A stretch of DNA of 5,150 nt, taken from assembly GCA_027295645.1 (NCBI GenBank), contig JAPUKM010000289.1, positions 1-5,150 on the forward strand, written 5' to 3'. Positions 1 through 5,150 of the stretch are shown here, in pieces. The stretch is from Chloroflexota bacterium. GTDB taxonomy: Bacteria; Chloroflexota; Dehalococcoidia; Lucifugimonadales; JAPUKM01. A model generated the notes under the pieces. The model worked only from the letters and a program-made list of their open reading frames with translations. It ran no database searches and was not told the origin of the DNA. Position 1 is the first letter of the stretch. Every line of letters begins with the position of its first letter. The translations under genes and the position numbers were made by a program.

Positions 1-983
1 AATATGGTGGGGGAGGCATAGGAGTACTGGGCCAAGCCCTGGCCAATGAGGAGATGGGATGGGCCAGTGAAGCGGTTACTTATACGACTACGAGCCCACA
101 CCATGCGGACCCAGCTACCCTGGAGACTGCAAATGAGCGTCAGAAGGAGGAGTCTTTCTTTCCGATACTCAGGGGTGAGCGGGAGGGTTGCGGCGCCTGG
201 ACCGAACCCGATGCCGGTGGGGATGCCGCAGGGATCCAGGCGAGAGCGGTCAAGACCGGAGACCATTATGTGATAAACGGGACGAAGATCTTTGTCACCA
301 ACGCGGATAATGCCGACTTTGTTCTACTGGGCGCGGTGACCGGGCCTGATAAGCCAAAGCATGAGAAGTACACCCAATTCATCATAGATTTTGACACACC
401 GGGGCTGAAGCTCTCCTCTTACCAGCCAATGATGGGCCGCCATGGGCTCAAGAGCTTTGAGCTTGTATTAGAGGACTGCAGGGTTCCGGCGGAAAACATA
501 CTTGGTAAAGAGGGTGGCGCGCTGCGGAGGGCTCTCTCCAACTTCGGAGAAGGTCGCCTTCTCATGGCGGCGCGGGTTATCGGCACTGCGGACAGATCCC
601 TTCAGATGGCAAAGGATTACGCCAAGAGCAGGACCACCTTTGGCCAGCCGCTGGCCTCCCGCCAGGCTGTCCAGTGGATGTTGGTGGACATGGCCTTGGA
701 GATTCATGCCGCTCGCATGATGACCTATCACGCGGCCTGGGAAATTGACCAGGGGATAGACCCAAAGGCGGCACAGATGAGACAGGCAATGGTGAAGCTA
801 TACGCCACGCAAATGGCCTCTCGTACTATAGATAAGGCCATTCAGATCCATGGCGGAATGGGGTATTCCAAGATGTTGCCGCTGGAGCGTATGTACCGCG
901 ATGTCAGATTGTATAGAATTGCTGAGGGGCCGGACGAGATGATGAAGCACGTGATAGCTCGGCACTTGCTACAGATGGAATAG
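1..983 (+). CDS. Acyl-CoA dehydrogenase, 5'-truncated by window edge
   Basis: FAD-dependent enzyme that introduces an alpha,beta double bond into an acyl-CoA and passes electrons to electron-transfer flavoprotein; cytosolic. The frame is open to the left edge (first full codon at 3, reading YGGGGIGVLGQALANEEMG), so the ATG at 54 is internal. By family length about 60-80 N-terminal residues are missing. Counting from that Tyr, visible landmarks are the FAD/substrate signature GAWTEPDAGGD (64-74; the usual AGSD Ser is Gly), the middle beta-domain (about 64-165), the FAD-contact segment SRTTFGQPL (209-217), and the C-terminal signature IHGGMGY...ERMYRDVRLYRIAEGPDE (282-312). E308 in the AEG motif aligns with the catalytic base of medium-chain enzymes (MCAD E376). 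The EGPDE ending resembles ACAD10/11-like and related subfamilies more than the usual EGTSE form. It is the first visible gene of a five-gene + strand run. Chain-length specificity cannot be told. Stop TAG. Confidence 0.95.
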   Translation, partial: YGGGGIGVLGQALANEEMGWASEAVTYTTTSPHHADPATLETANERQKEESFFPILRGEREGCGAWTEPDAGGDAAGIQARAVKTGDHYVINGTKIFVTNADNADFVLLGAVTGPDKPKHEKYTQFIIDFDTPGLKLSSYQPMMGRHGLKSFELVLEDCRVPAENILGKEGGALRRALSNFGEGRLLMAARVIGTADRSLQMAKDYAKSRTTFGQPLASRQAVQWMLVDMALEIHAARMMTYHAAWEIDQGIDPKAAQMRQAMVKLYATQMASRTIDKAIQIHGGMGYSKMLPLERMYRDVRLYRIAEGPDEMMKHVIARHLLQME

Positions 984-1024
984 CTCCTGCGGCGCATACG
1001 GTTTCTGCATCTCTGAATAGGAGC
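983..1024 (+). promoter_or_regulatory. Possible hairpin covering the amidohydrolase ribosome binding site
   Basis: GCTCCT at 983-988 is a perfect reverse complement of AGGAGC at 1019-1024, and a G-U pair can extend it by one. The right arm contains the Shine-Dalgarno AGGAG of the gene starting at 1031, seven bases upstream of its ATG. The arm directly follows the upstream stop codon, so ribosomes finishing the acyl-CoA dehydrogenase could open it and couple translation. The loop is 30 bases and the stem short, so this may be chance. The Shine-Dalgarno itself is secure. Confidence 0.25.
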
Positions 1025-1030
1025 GGGAAC

Positions 1031-2083
1031 ATGATTATCGACATGCACACGCACTTTATCCCCAGCGGATTCTATGCCGCGGCCAGGAAAGGTAGAGACT
1101 GGTATGGGTGCACTCTGGTCCGGGGAGAGGCGAAAGGTGGCCTCGACGAGCAGGCTAACGAGCATATGGTCGTCGCCGGTACCATGTATCCGCTCTTTCC
1201 AGGCGAAGCGGATATCCTGGACCCGGCGGAGCGGGCCAGGCGTCGCAAAGCGGAGGAGGACATCGATCTCCAGACACTGATGATCATCGGTTATCTCTGG
1301 AACTACCACCTGGACACAAAGCAAGGGACGGCATTCACGCGTGAGGTCAACCAGGAGATGGCGGACATACAGAAGTCCTACCCCGACCAGTACATCGGCA
1401 TGGGCATACTCACCATGCAGGACACCAACCAAGCGATAAAAGATCTGGAGTACATGGTAAAGGACCTTGGGCTTCGATCAGTCGCTCTTGCCACCAGTGT
1501 GAATGGGAAAAACCTCGACGACCCAACAGTCATGCCAATACTGGAAGAGGCTGCCCGGGCGGATGTGCTCATGCACTTTCACGCGCCCACGATTGGGCTT
1601 GTGGGAGCCGACCACGCGCTGGATAGGTTCCCCAGGTACTTTTTCCGAAACTCGCTCGGTATTCCCCTTGAGAGCACTCTAGCCGTCGCCTCGGTAATCT
1701 ACGGAGGGCTCCTGGACCGATTCCCGGATGCCAGGATGAGTTTCCGCAACGCCGGTGGATTGATGCCGTATGGAGTGGGGCGCTTCGATCATCACTACCA
1801 TACACGAACAGATAGTAATGTAATGAAGCATCCTCCCAGCGCGTACCTCAAGTATCTCTATTACGATTGCTTGACACACGATCCGTCAGCGTTGCGTTTC
1901 CTGATCGATGCGGTGGGACCGGAGCAGGTGATGCTTGGAACCGACCACCCCGCTCTCGATGGCATACTCGATGGCACCGTTAAATGGATAAGGGGACAGT
2001 CCTCTCTCTCGGCGACAGAAAAGGCCCAGATCCTCGGGGACAATGCGGCTCGCCTGTTGGGCCTCTCGCCGGCTGAGAAATAG
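1031..2083 (+). CDS. Amidohydrolase-2 family (ACMSD-like) metal-dependent hydrolase/decarboxylase
   Basis: A 350-residue TIM-barrel metalloenzyme of the PF04909 type, a family that includes ACMSD, 2,3-dihydroxybenzoate and other non-oxidative decarboxylases, and some hydratases/hydrolases. Visible motifs are the N-terminal metal-binding HxH (DMHTHFIP, H6 and H8), the barrel His in LMHFHAP (H184), the catalytic/metal Asp in MLGTDHP (D305), and the family C-terminal ending NAARLLGL (339-346). The His expected in the AHGGG-type motif of ACMSD is replaced: the segment reads SFRNAGGLMPYGVGRFD (N240), a departure also seen in some uncharacterised branches of the family. The start is set by AGGAGCG at 1019-1025. 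Length is normal and no signal peptide is visible, so it is probably cytosolic. The gene lies 47 bases after the acyl-CoA dehydrogenase, which suggests joint work on an organic acid or aromatic-derived substrate (inference). Decarboxylase versus hydrolase cannot be decided. Stop TAG. Confidence 0.9.
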   Translation: MIIDMHTHFIPSGFYAAARKGRDWYGCTLVRGEAKGGLDEQANEHMVVAGTMYPLFPGEADILDPAERARRRKAEEDIDLQTLMIIGYLWNYHLDTKQGTAFTREVNQEMADIQKSYPDQYIGMGILTMQDTNQAIKDLEYMVKDLGLRSVALATSVNGKNLDDPTVMPILEEAARADVLMHFHAPTIGLVGADHALDRFPRYFFRNSLGIPLESTLAVASVIYGGLLDRFPDARMSFRNAGGLMPYGVGRFDHHYHTRTDSNVMKHPPSAYLKYLYYDCLTHDPSALRFLIDAVGPEQVMLGTDHPALDGILDGTVKWIRGQSSLSATEKAQILGDNAARLLGLSPAEK

Positions 2084-2126
2084 GTACGGCTTGAGCCAGT
2101 CATCCATCTGAACTCCGCATCAGGTA

Positions 2127-2132
2127 TATAAT
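2127..2132 (+). promoter_or_regulatory. Candidate -10 element (TATAAT) upstream of the MDR gene
   Basis: A perfect TATAAT lies in the 83-base gap between the amidohydrolase and the MDR gene. It is 40 bases upstream of the ATG at 2167 and leaves room for a transcript start near 2139 ahead of the ribosome binding site. No good -35 hexamer sits 16-18 bases upstream (CCATCT at 2104-2109), and there is no extended -10 TG. The nearest TTG-type hexamer (TTGAGC, 2091-2096) is too far away. It could be a secondary promoter for the last three + strand genes. Confidence 0.3.
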
Positions 2133-2166
2133 CGCCGAAAACGGTTCCGATAAGGGAGATGCACCA

Positions 2167-3141
2167 ATGAAAGCCCTCTACATCAATGGACCCGGAGACG
2201 ATAATCTGACCTTCGGTGATTTGCCGGAGCCCAGCCTGCAAGAACCAACCGACGTTATCGTTCGAGTGCGCGCCACCGCTATGAACCGCCTGGATGTTTT
2301 TAGGCAGCAGGGCACCCACGGCGTCGCGCCCCAGAGCTTTCCGTACATCGGTGGCTCCGAGTATGCCGGTGAGGTGGCGGAAGTCGGTCCTGAAGCCACC
2401 CAGTTCAAGGTGGGAGACCGGGTGTTTGGGACAGCGTCATACACCTTCGCACAGTACGCGCGGGTAGGTAGGCCGGAAAGCGGACCCCATCAGAGGCCTC
2501 CCGTACATATGCCAGATGGGCTCTCCTATGAGGAGGCAGCAGCCATCCCGATCTCCTTCTCCATGGCCTGGCACATGCTCCATTGCAAAGGCAATCTCAA
2601 GAGCGGCGAGGATGTGCTTGTCATGGCGGCGGGTAGTGGCACGGGAACCGCAGGCATCCAGATGGCCAAAGCCGCCGGAGCCCGAGTGATCACAGGCTCA
2701 AGTTCCGACGACAAGCTGGACAAGGCCAGGGCTCTCGGCGCGGACGAGGTCCTTAACTATCAGCAGGCCCCCGAATTCTCAAAGCGCGTGCGTGAGCTGA
2801 CTGATGGCCAGGGCGTTGGCCTTGTCTTCGAATCTATCGGATCCCCTGTCTGGGACCAATGTTTTGCGAGTATCAAGAAGGGGGGCCGCCTCGTTATCTG
2901 CGGGGTCACCGGTGGCCACAAGGCGTCCATTCATCTGGGGCAACTTTGGATGAAAGAGATATCAATCTTTGGATGTATCAATGAGCCTGAGAACGATCTT
3001 GAAGATGTCGTGAAGCTCATTGAGGCCGGCTCGATAAAGGGTGTCATTGATTCCGTGCTACCTCTGGACAGTACAGAGCAGGCGTATGACAGGATGAAGG
3101 AGCGGAACTTCTTCGGCAAGGTAATCCTGACCGTTCCGTGA
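2167..3141 (+). CDS. Medium-chain dehydrogenase/reductase, quinone-oxidoreductase-like (zinc-free)
   Basis: A 324-residue MDR-superfamily enzyme that probably reduces a quinone, enone or similar carbonyl with NAD(P)H in the cytosol. The N-terminal GroES-like domain spans about 1-125, with the QOR-type ATAMNRLD (36-43) and GGSEYAGEV (62-70). The latter replaces the GHE zinc motif of alcohol dehydrogenases, and the cysteine cluster for structural zinc is absent. The Rossmann domain follows, with the dinucleotide loop AAGSGTGTAGIQMAK (154-168; family consensus about GAxGGVG), then SSSDDKLDKARALGADEVLNY (178-198). Residues 101-113 (GRPESGPHQRPPV) look like a roughly 7-residue insertion between the two domains compared with typical QORs. 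The start is set by AAGGGAGA at 2152-2159, with the ATG eight bases after the GGAG core. It sits 83 bases after the amidohydrolase and 34 before the SDR. Substrate and cofactor (NADH or NADPH) are not determinable. Stop TGA. Confidence 0.93.
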   Translation: MKALYINGPGDDNLTFGDLPEPSLQEPTDVIVRVRATAMNRLDVFRQQGTHGVAPQSFPYIGGSEYAGEVAEVGPEATQFKVGDRVFGTASYTFAQYARVGRPESGPHQRPPVHMPDGLSYEEAAAIPISFSMAWHMLHCKGNLKSGEDVLVMAAGSGTGTAGIQMAKAAGARVITGSSSDDKLDKARALGADEVLNYQQAPEFSKRVRELTDGQGVGLVFESIGSPVWDQCFASIKKGGRLVICGVTGGHKASIHLGQLWMKEISIFGCINEPENDLEDVVKLIEAGSIKGVIDSVLPLDSTEQAYDRMKERNFFGKVILTVP

Positions 3142-3163
3142 GCTTGCCCTAGTAATCGTCGAA

Positions 3164-3167
3164 AGGA
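3164..3167 (+). promoter_or_regulatory. Shine-Dalgarno AGGA deciding the SDR start
   Basis: AGGA lies eight bases before the ATG at 3176. A closer ATG at 3171 in another frame meets TAG after only three codons, so it cannot be the gene start. The 3176 ATG is in frame with the whole SDR. Confidence 0.6.
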
Positions 3168-3175
3168 TCAATGGC

Positions 3176-3991
3176 ATGGTAGAGCGACGCCCGAGGCTGG
3201 AGAGTAAGGTTGCCATCGTCACTGGCGCCGGCTCCCAGGGAGACGGCATCGGCAACGGCAAGGCCACCGCTATACTGTTCGCCCGGGAGGGGGCCAGCGT
3301 ACTGCTGGTCGATTCGGTTGCCGAGCGTGCCGAGGAAACCCTTGCCACGATTACAGCGGAGGAAGGCGAGGCCTCGGTGTTCCAGGCCGACGTCACCAGC
3401 GCCGACGATTGCCGGCGCATGGCGGATGCCGCCGTAGAGCGATACGGCAGATTGGACATCCTGCACAACAATGTGGGTATGTCCATGCGGGCCACGGTGG
3501 TTGATGTCACGGAGGAGCAGTGGGACCGCATCATGACGCTGAACGTGAAGAGCATGGTTTTGACCAGCAAGTACGCCATCCCGCGGATGATCGAGAGTGG
3601 GGGAGGCTCCATCATCAACATCTCCTCCACGGCGGGATTGCGGGCCCACAGCAGCACTCCCTACACCACCTCCAAGGCCGCTGTCATGGGCCTGACCCTC
3701 TCCATGGCTGCGGACCACGGTGGCGACAACATCAGGGTCAACTGCATTGCGCCGGGGCTGGTGAGCACCCCCTTCGTGGGACCGCGCATGGATGAGGCGC
3801 TGCGGGAGCGCCGCATGAGGGCGACACCCCTGGGCACCGAGGGCACCGGGTGGGACGTGGCATGGGCCGCGGTCTACCTGGCAAGCGACGAGGCCCGATG
3901 GATCACCGGCGTGGTGATTCCCGTTGACGCGGGCCTGACGATCACGAGCCCCGTGACCTACAGCCCGCTTGCCCCGCAGCAACAGCACTAG
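3176..3991 (+). CDS. Short-chain dehydrogenase/reductase (classical SDR)
   Basis: A 271-residue cytosolic NAD(P)-dependent oxidoreductase that interconverts an alcohol and a carbonyl. The cofactor-binding Gly-rich loop TGAGSQGDGIGNGKA (16-30) is about three residues longer than the canonical TGxxxGIG; this variant is familiar from some bacterial SDRs. D46, ending beta-2 (VLLVD), favours NAD(H) over NADP(H). Further motifs are ADVT (71-74), HNNVG (97-101, the NNAG motif), N123 (active-site Asn), S150/S151 with Y163 and K167 (the catalytic YxxxK is YTTSK), and the post-catalytic IAPGLVSTPF (191-200). Ser to Tyr spacing is one residue short if S151 is catalytic, so S150 is equally possible. The C-terminal tail from about 256 (TITSPVTYSPLAPQQQH) runs past the usual VDAG end and may affect oligomer contacts or the substrate pocket. 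It is 34 bases after the MDR gene and 29 before the cupin, and noticeably richer in G+C than the upstream genes. Stop TAG. Confidence 0.94.
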   Translation: MVERRPRLESKVAIVTGAGSQGDGIGNGKATAILFAREGASVLLVDSVAERAEETLATITAEEGEASVFQADVTSADDCRRMADAAVERYGRLDILHNNVGMSMRATVVDVTEEQWDRIMTLNVKSMVLTSKYAIPRMIESGGGSIINISSTAGLRAHSSTPYTTSKAAVMGLTLSMAADHGGDNIRVNCIAPGLVSTPFVGPRMDEALRERRMRATPLGTEGTGWDVAWAAVYLASDEARWITGVVIPVDAGLTITSPVTYSPLAPQQQH

Positions 3992-4008
3992 GACCGACCA
4001 GCCACGAT

Positions 4009-4016
4009 AGGGAGGA
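4009..4016 (+). promoter_or_regulatory. Strong Shine-Dalgarno for the cupin gene
   Basis: GGGAGGA within AGGGAGGA, with five bases between GGAGG and the ATG at 4021, is the best ribosome binding site in the window. It fixes the cupin start and suggests efficient translation at the end of the run. Confidence 0.6.
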
Positions 4017-4020
4017 ACCG

Positions 4021-4380
4021 ATGCACATCACCAATCAGAAGAGTGCTCCCAGGGAGCCAGTCACGAGCCCCTTGTTTACCGGATCAGACGTGACGCGACA
4101 GCCACTGGCACCCGACAGCCAGGACTACACCGTCAACATCATCAACTTTGGAAAGGGCGTCAGGAACAAGCTCCACACGCACGAGAGCGACCAGCTCCTC
4201 ATCGTGACGGCGGGCACGGGCATCGTGGCCACGGAGCAGGAGGAGCGGACGGTGAATGTAGGGGACGTCATCCTGATACCGGCCGGTGAGAGGCACTGGC
4301 ACGGGTCGGGCCAGGACTCCGCTTTTTCACATATCGCCCTCACCAGGGCGGGCAGCAAGCTGACGCAGATCGAGGACTGA
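4021..4380 (+). CDS. Small single-domain cupin protein
   Basis: A 119-residue protein with one cupin beta-barrel (about 35-108), as in cupin-2-type proteins. Motif 1 is G46-x5-H52-x-H54-x3-Q58-x6-G65: the Glu of the classical motif is Gln. Motif 2 is G81-x5-P87-x-G89-x2-H92, in the form GDVILIPAGERHWHG, with Ser instead of the usual final Asn. H52, H54, Q58 and H92 should form the metal site. The HTHESDQLL and PAGERHWHG pattern resembles cupins associated with carboxymuconolactone-decarboxylase-type and quercetinase-like proteins, but this is resemblance only. No DNA-binding domain, membrane segment or signal peptide is visible, so an enzymatic or ligand-binding role in the cytosol is likelier than regulation. 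It is the last + strand gene, 29 bases after the SDR. Its stop TGA lies 6 bases from the end of the oppositely oriented gene. Substrate unknown. Confidence 0.9.
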   Translation: MHITNQKSAPREPVTSPLFTGSDVTRQPLAPDSQDYTVNIINFGKGVRNKLHTHESDQLLIVTAGTGIVATEQEERTVNVGDVILIPAGERHWHGSGQDSAFSHIALTRAGSKLTQIED

Positions 4381-4382
4381 CC

Positions 4383-4398
4383 GAGCCTACCGTGGCTC
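4383..4398. terminator. Weak stem-loop at the convergent gene ends (possible, no T-run)
   Basis: GAGCC (4383-4387) and GGCTC (4394-4398) can pair around a six-base loop exactly where the cupin and the - strand gene meet. There is no U-rich tract on either strand, so it is not a standard intrinsic terminator. It is listed because convergent ends need some form of termination and nothing better is visible. Confidence 0.15.
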
Positions 4399-4815
4399 TG
4401 CGTTCTTCAACATGGGCTCCAGCGTCCGTATCATCGCTGATAGCTTGAAGGAGAGCTCCACCAGGAAGTCATCGGTAAGGGGCTCCAGGGGGACGGTCTC
4501 GTGGACACGGGTCCAGCCCTTGTCCCAGGGCTCCGCATCCACGCCGGGGCCCAGGGCCGACCGGATGGCGTCTCGTCGCCCGCGCAGCAGCTCCAAGTGA
4601 CGGCGATTGCTCTCCGCGTCGCCCTCAAAGTGGAGCCCAAGCTCCACCTCCCCCCTTCGCTTCTGAATCCACACCTCGTAGTGGACGGCGGGGCGCCCGT
4701 AGTGAATCTTGACCAGGCTCATAGACGGGCCGGTGCCCTGGAACCCACTGAGCCCCGGCGGCAGCTGCTGCCGCACCAGCTCAAGCAAGGCCTCAAGAAA
4801 CTCACCGGTCTTCAT
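4387..4815 (-). CDS. Uncharacterised 142-residue protein encoded downstream of the aldolase
   Basis: I do not recognise this protein with confidence. Visible features are an N-terminal amphipathic helix (about 4-18), a probable beta-hairpin region (about 33-63, with HYEVWIQKRRGEVELGLHFEG), a charged helix (about 67-88), a Trp-containing stretch WDKGWTRVHETVPL (97-110), and a C-terminal helix (about 114-136). No transmembrane segment, signal peptide or cysteine is present. The layout faintly recalls DUF4268-like proteins, which are a weak lead only. The reading frame has strong G/C third-position bias, supporting real coding. A stop codon (TGA, 4825-4827) lies just upstream in frame, so the ATG at 4815 is the earliest possible start. 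AGGTGGA abuts it, matching the part of an extended Shine-Dalgarno (GGAGGTGA) nearest the start. It begins 23 bases after the aldolase stop, so the two are probably co-transcribed. Stop TAG. Confidence 0.75.
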   Translation of the reverse strand: MKTGEFLEALLELVRQQLPPGLSGFQGTGPSMSLVKIHYGRPAVHYEVWIQKRRGEVELGLHFEGDAESNRRHLELLRGRRDAIRSALGPGVDAEPWDKGWTRVHETVPLEPLTDDFLVELSFKLSAMIRTLEPMLKNAEPR

Positions 4816-4838
4816 TCCACCTATTCAGACGGACGGTC

Positions 4839-5150
4839 TCAGGCCCTGTCCACGGCCTGAACGGCCGCTCGCGCCGCCGCACTCACCATATTGATATCGC
4901 TGCCGACCTGGCACATCATGAAGCCCTGGACAAAGCGACGGGTCGCCTCCTCCGGGTCCGAGCCGTGGTGGCACGGGACCAGACCGTGCGCCCTGGCAAC
5001 GTCCACCACCCGCTGGCACGCCTCGACGTGGCGGGGGTCGCTGCTGGCCGCGGGGCCGGGCTGCAGGCCAAGGGAGAGGGCCAGGTCGCTGGGGCCGATG
5101 TAGAAGCCATCGATGCCCGGTGCCCTGGCTATCTCATCCAGCCTCTCCAC
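4839..5150 (-). CDS. HpcH/HpaI-type aldolase (citrate lyase family), C-terminal part, cut by window edge
   Basis: Class II, metal-dependent aldolase of the HpcH/HpaI group, which cleaves or forms 2-keto-4-hydroxy acids, typically giving pyruvate plus an aldehyde. Only the C-terminal 103 residues are in the window. The first codon is GTG (Val), directly preceding the typical ERLDEIARAPGIDG region, so translation clearly starts beyond 5150; about 150 or more residues are missing. The family motif GFYIGPSDLALSLGL (15-29 of the fragment) carries Asp22, equivalent to the metal-ligand Asp of E. coli HpaI (D175). The partner Glu and the catalytic Arg/His would lie off-window. The barrel end MCQVGSDINMV (79-89) matches the family's VGSD ending. 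An insertion-like Pro/Ala/Ser stretch (PGPAASSDPRH, 31-41) sits after GPSDL, where family loops vary. It is oriented toward the + strand genes and followed by the 142-residue gene. Stop TGA. Exact substrate unknown. Confidence 0.9.
   Translation of the reverse strand: MERLDEIARAPGIDGFYIGPSDLALSLGLQPGPAASSDPRHVEACQRVVDVARAHGLVPCHHGSDPEEATRRFVQGFMMCQVGSDINMVSAAARAAVQAVDRA

Noticed and set aside
54..983. ATG at 54 as the start of the acyl-CoA dehydrogenase
   Set aside because: The same frame is open to the window edge and the upstream residues (YGG...QALANEE) are conserved family sequence, so the gene begins outside the window.
842..1432. 196-residue open frame on the - strand across the acyl-CoA dehydrogenase end and the amidohydrolase start
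   Set aside because: It overlaps two well-supported genes and shows no family motifs.
2091..2132. TTGAGC (2091-2096) paired with TATAAT (2127-2132) as a full sigma-70-type promoter
   Set aside because: The 30-base spacing is far too long; only the -10 element is kept, at low confidence.
3058..3657. 199-residue open frame on the - strand spanning the MDR end and SDR start
   Set aside because: It crosses two solid genes and is Ser/Arg/Met-rich with no domain signature.
3149..3988. 279-residue open frame on the - strand opposite the SDR gene
   Set aside because: It is a shadow of a G+C-rich gene: the product is rich in Gly/His/Arg with no recognisable motif, while the + strand has a full set of SDR motifs.
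4501..4860. 119-residue open frame on the + strand opposite the small - strand gene
   Set aside because: Its product looks like low-complexity shadow translation, whereas the - strand frame has G/C-biased third positions and fits the aldolase operon.
4839..5150. GTG at 5150 as the start of the aldolase
   Set aside because: The family needs an upstream segment with the metal-ligand Glu and catalytic residues; the GTG is an internal Val at the window edge.
1..5150. A mobile element, CRISPR array, defence system or RNA gene
   Set aside because: No direct-repeat array, terminal inverted repeats, transposase/integrase frame, tRNA-like cloverleaf or rRNA-like stretch was seen; almost every base is accounted for by metabolic genes.

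Overview
The window reads as a compact, gene-dense bacterial catabolic region, probably from an environmental organism with a large repertoire of redox and hydrolytic enzymes. Gene spacing is tight, several genes have clear Shine-Dalgarno sequences, and nothing looks eukaryotic or viral. The mix of acyl-CoA dehydrogenase, amidohydrolase-2, MDR and SDR oxidoreductases, a small cupin and an HpcH/HpaI aldolase is common in uncultivated organic-matter degraders such as SAR202/Dehalococcoidia-type Chloroflexota. It also occurs in some Actinomycetota and Proteobacteria, so the taxonomy is a low-confidence inference.

Positions 1-4380 hold five genes, all on the + strand. In order they are: an acyl-CoA dehydrogenase cut off at its 5' end by the window edge (1-983); an amidohydrolase-2 (ACMSD-like) metal enzyme (1031-2083); a zinc-free quinone-oxidoreductase-like MDR enzyme (2167-3141); a classical SDR dehydrogenase (3176-3991); and a single-domain cupin (4021-4380). 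The gaps are 47, 83, 34 and 29 bases, which fits an operon. The only plausible internal promoter is a perfect TATAAT in the 83-base gap before the MDR gene.

Positions 4387-5150 are on the - strand and converge on the cupin gene with only 6 bases between the stop codons. An HpcH/HpaI-type aldolase, cut at its 5' end by the right edge, is followed 23 bases later by an uncharacterised 142-residue protein gene. These two probably form their own operon.

Taken together, the + strand genes could handle a CoA-thioester substrate (dehydrogenation), an organic acid (decarboxylation or hydrolysis) and carbonyl/alcohol interconversions. The aldolase would cleave a 2-keto-hydroxy acid. The actual substrate cannot be read from the sequence. 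G+C content rises noticeably from the SDR gene onward, so the two halves may differ in history. I see no RNA genes, mobile elements, CRISPR arrays or long repeats, and no convincing case for an entirely new system. The best leads are an altered metal-site motif in the amidohydrolase, the unrecognised small gene beside the aldolase, and the composition step.
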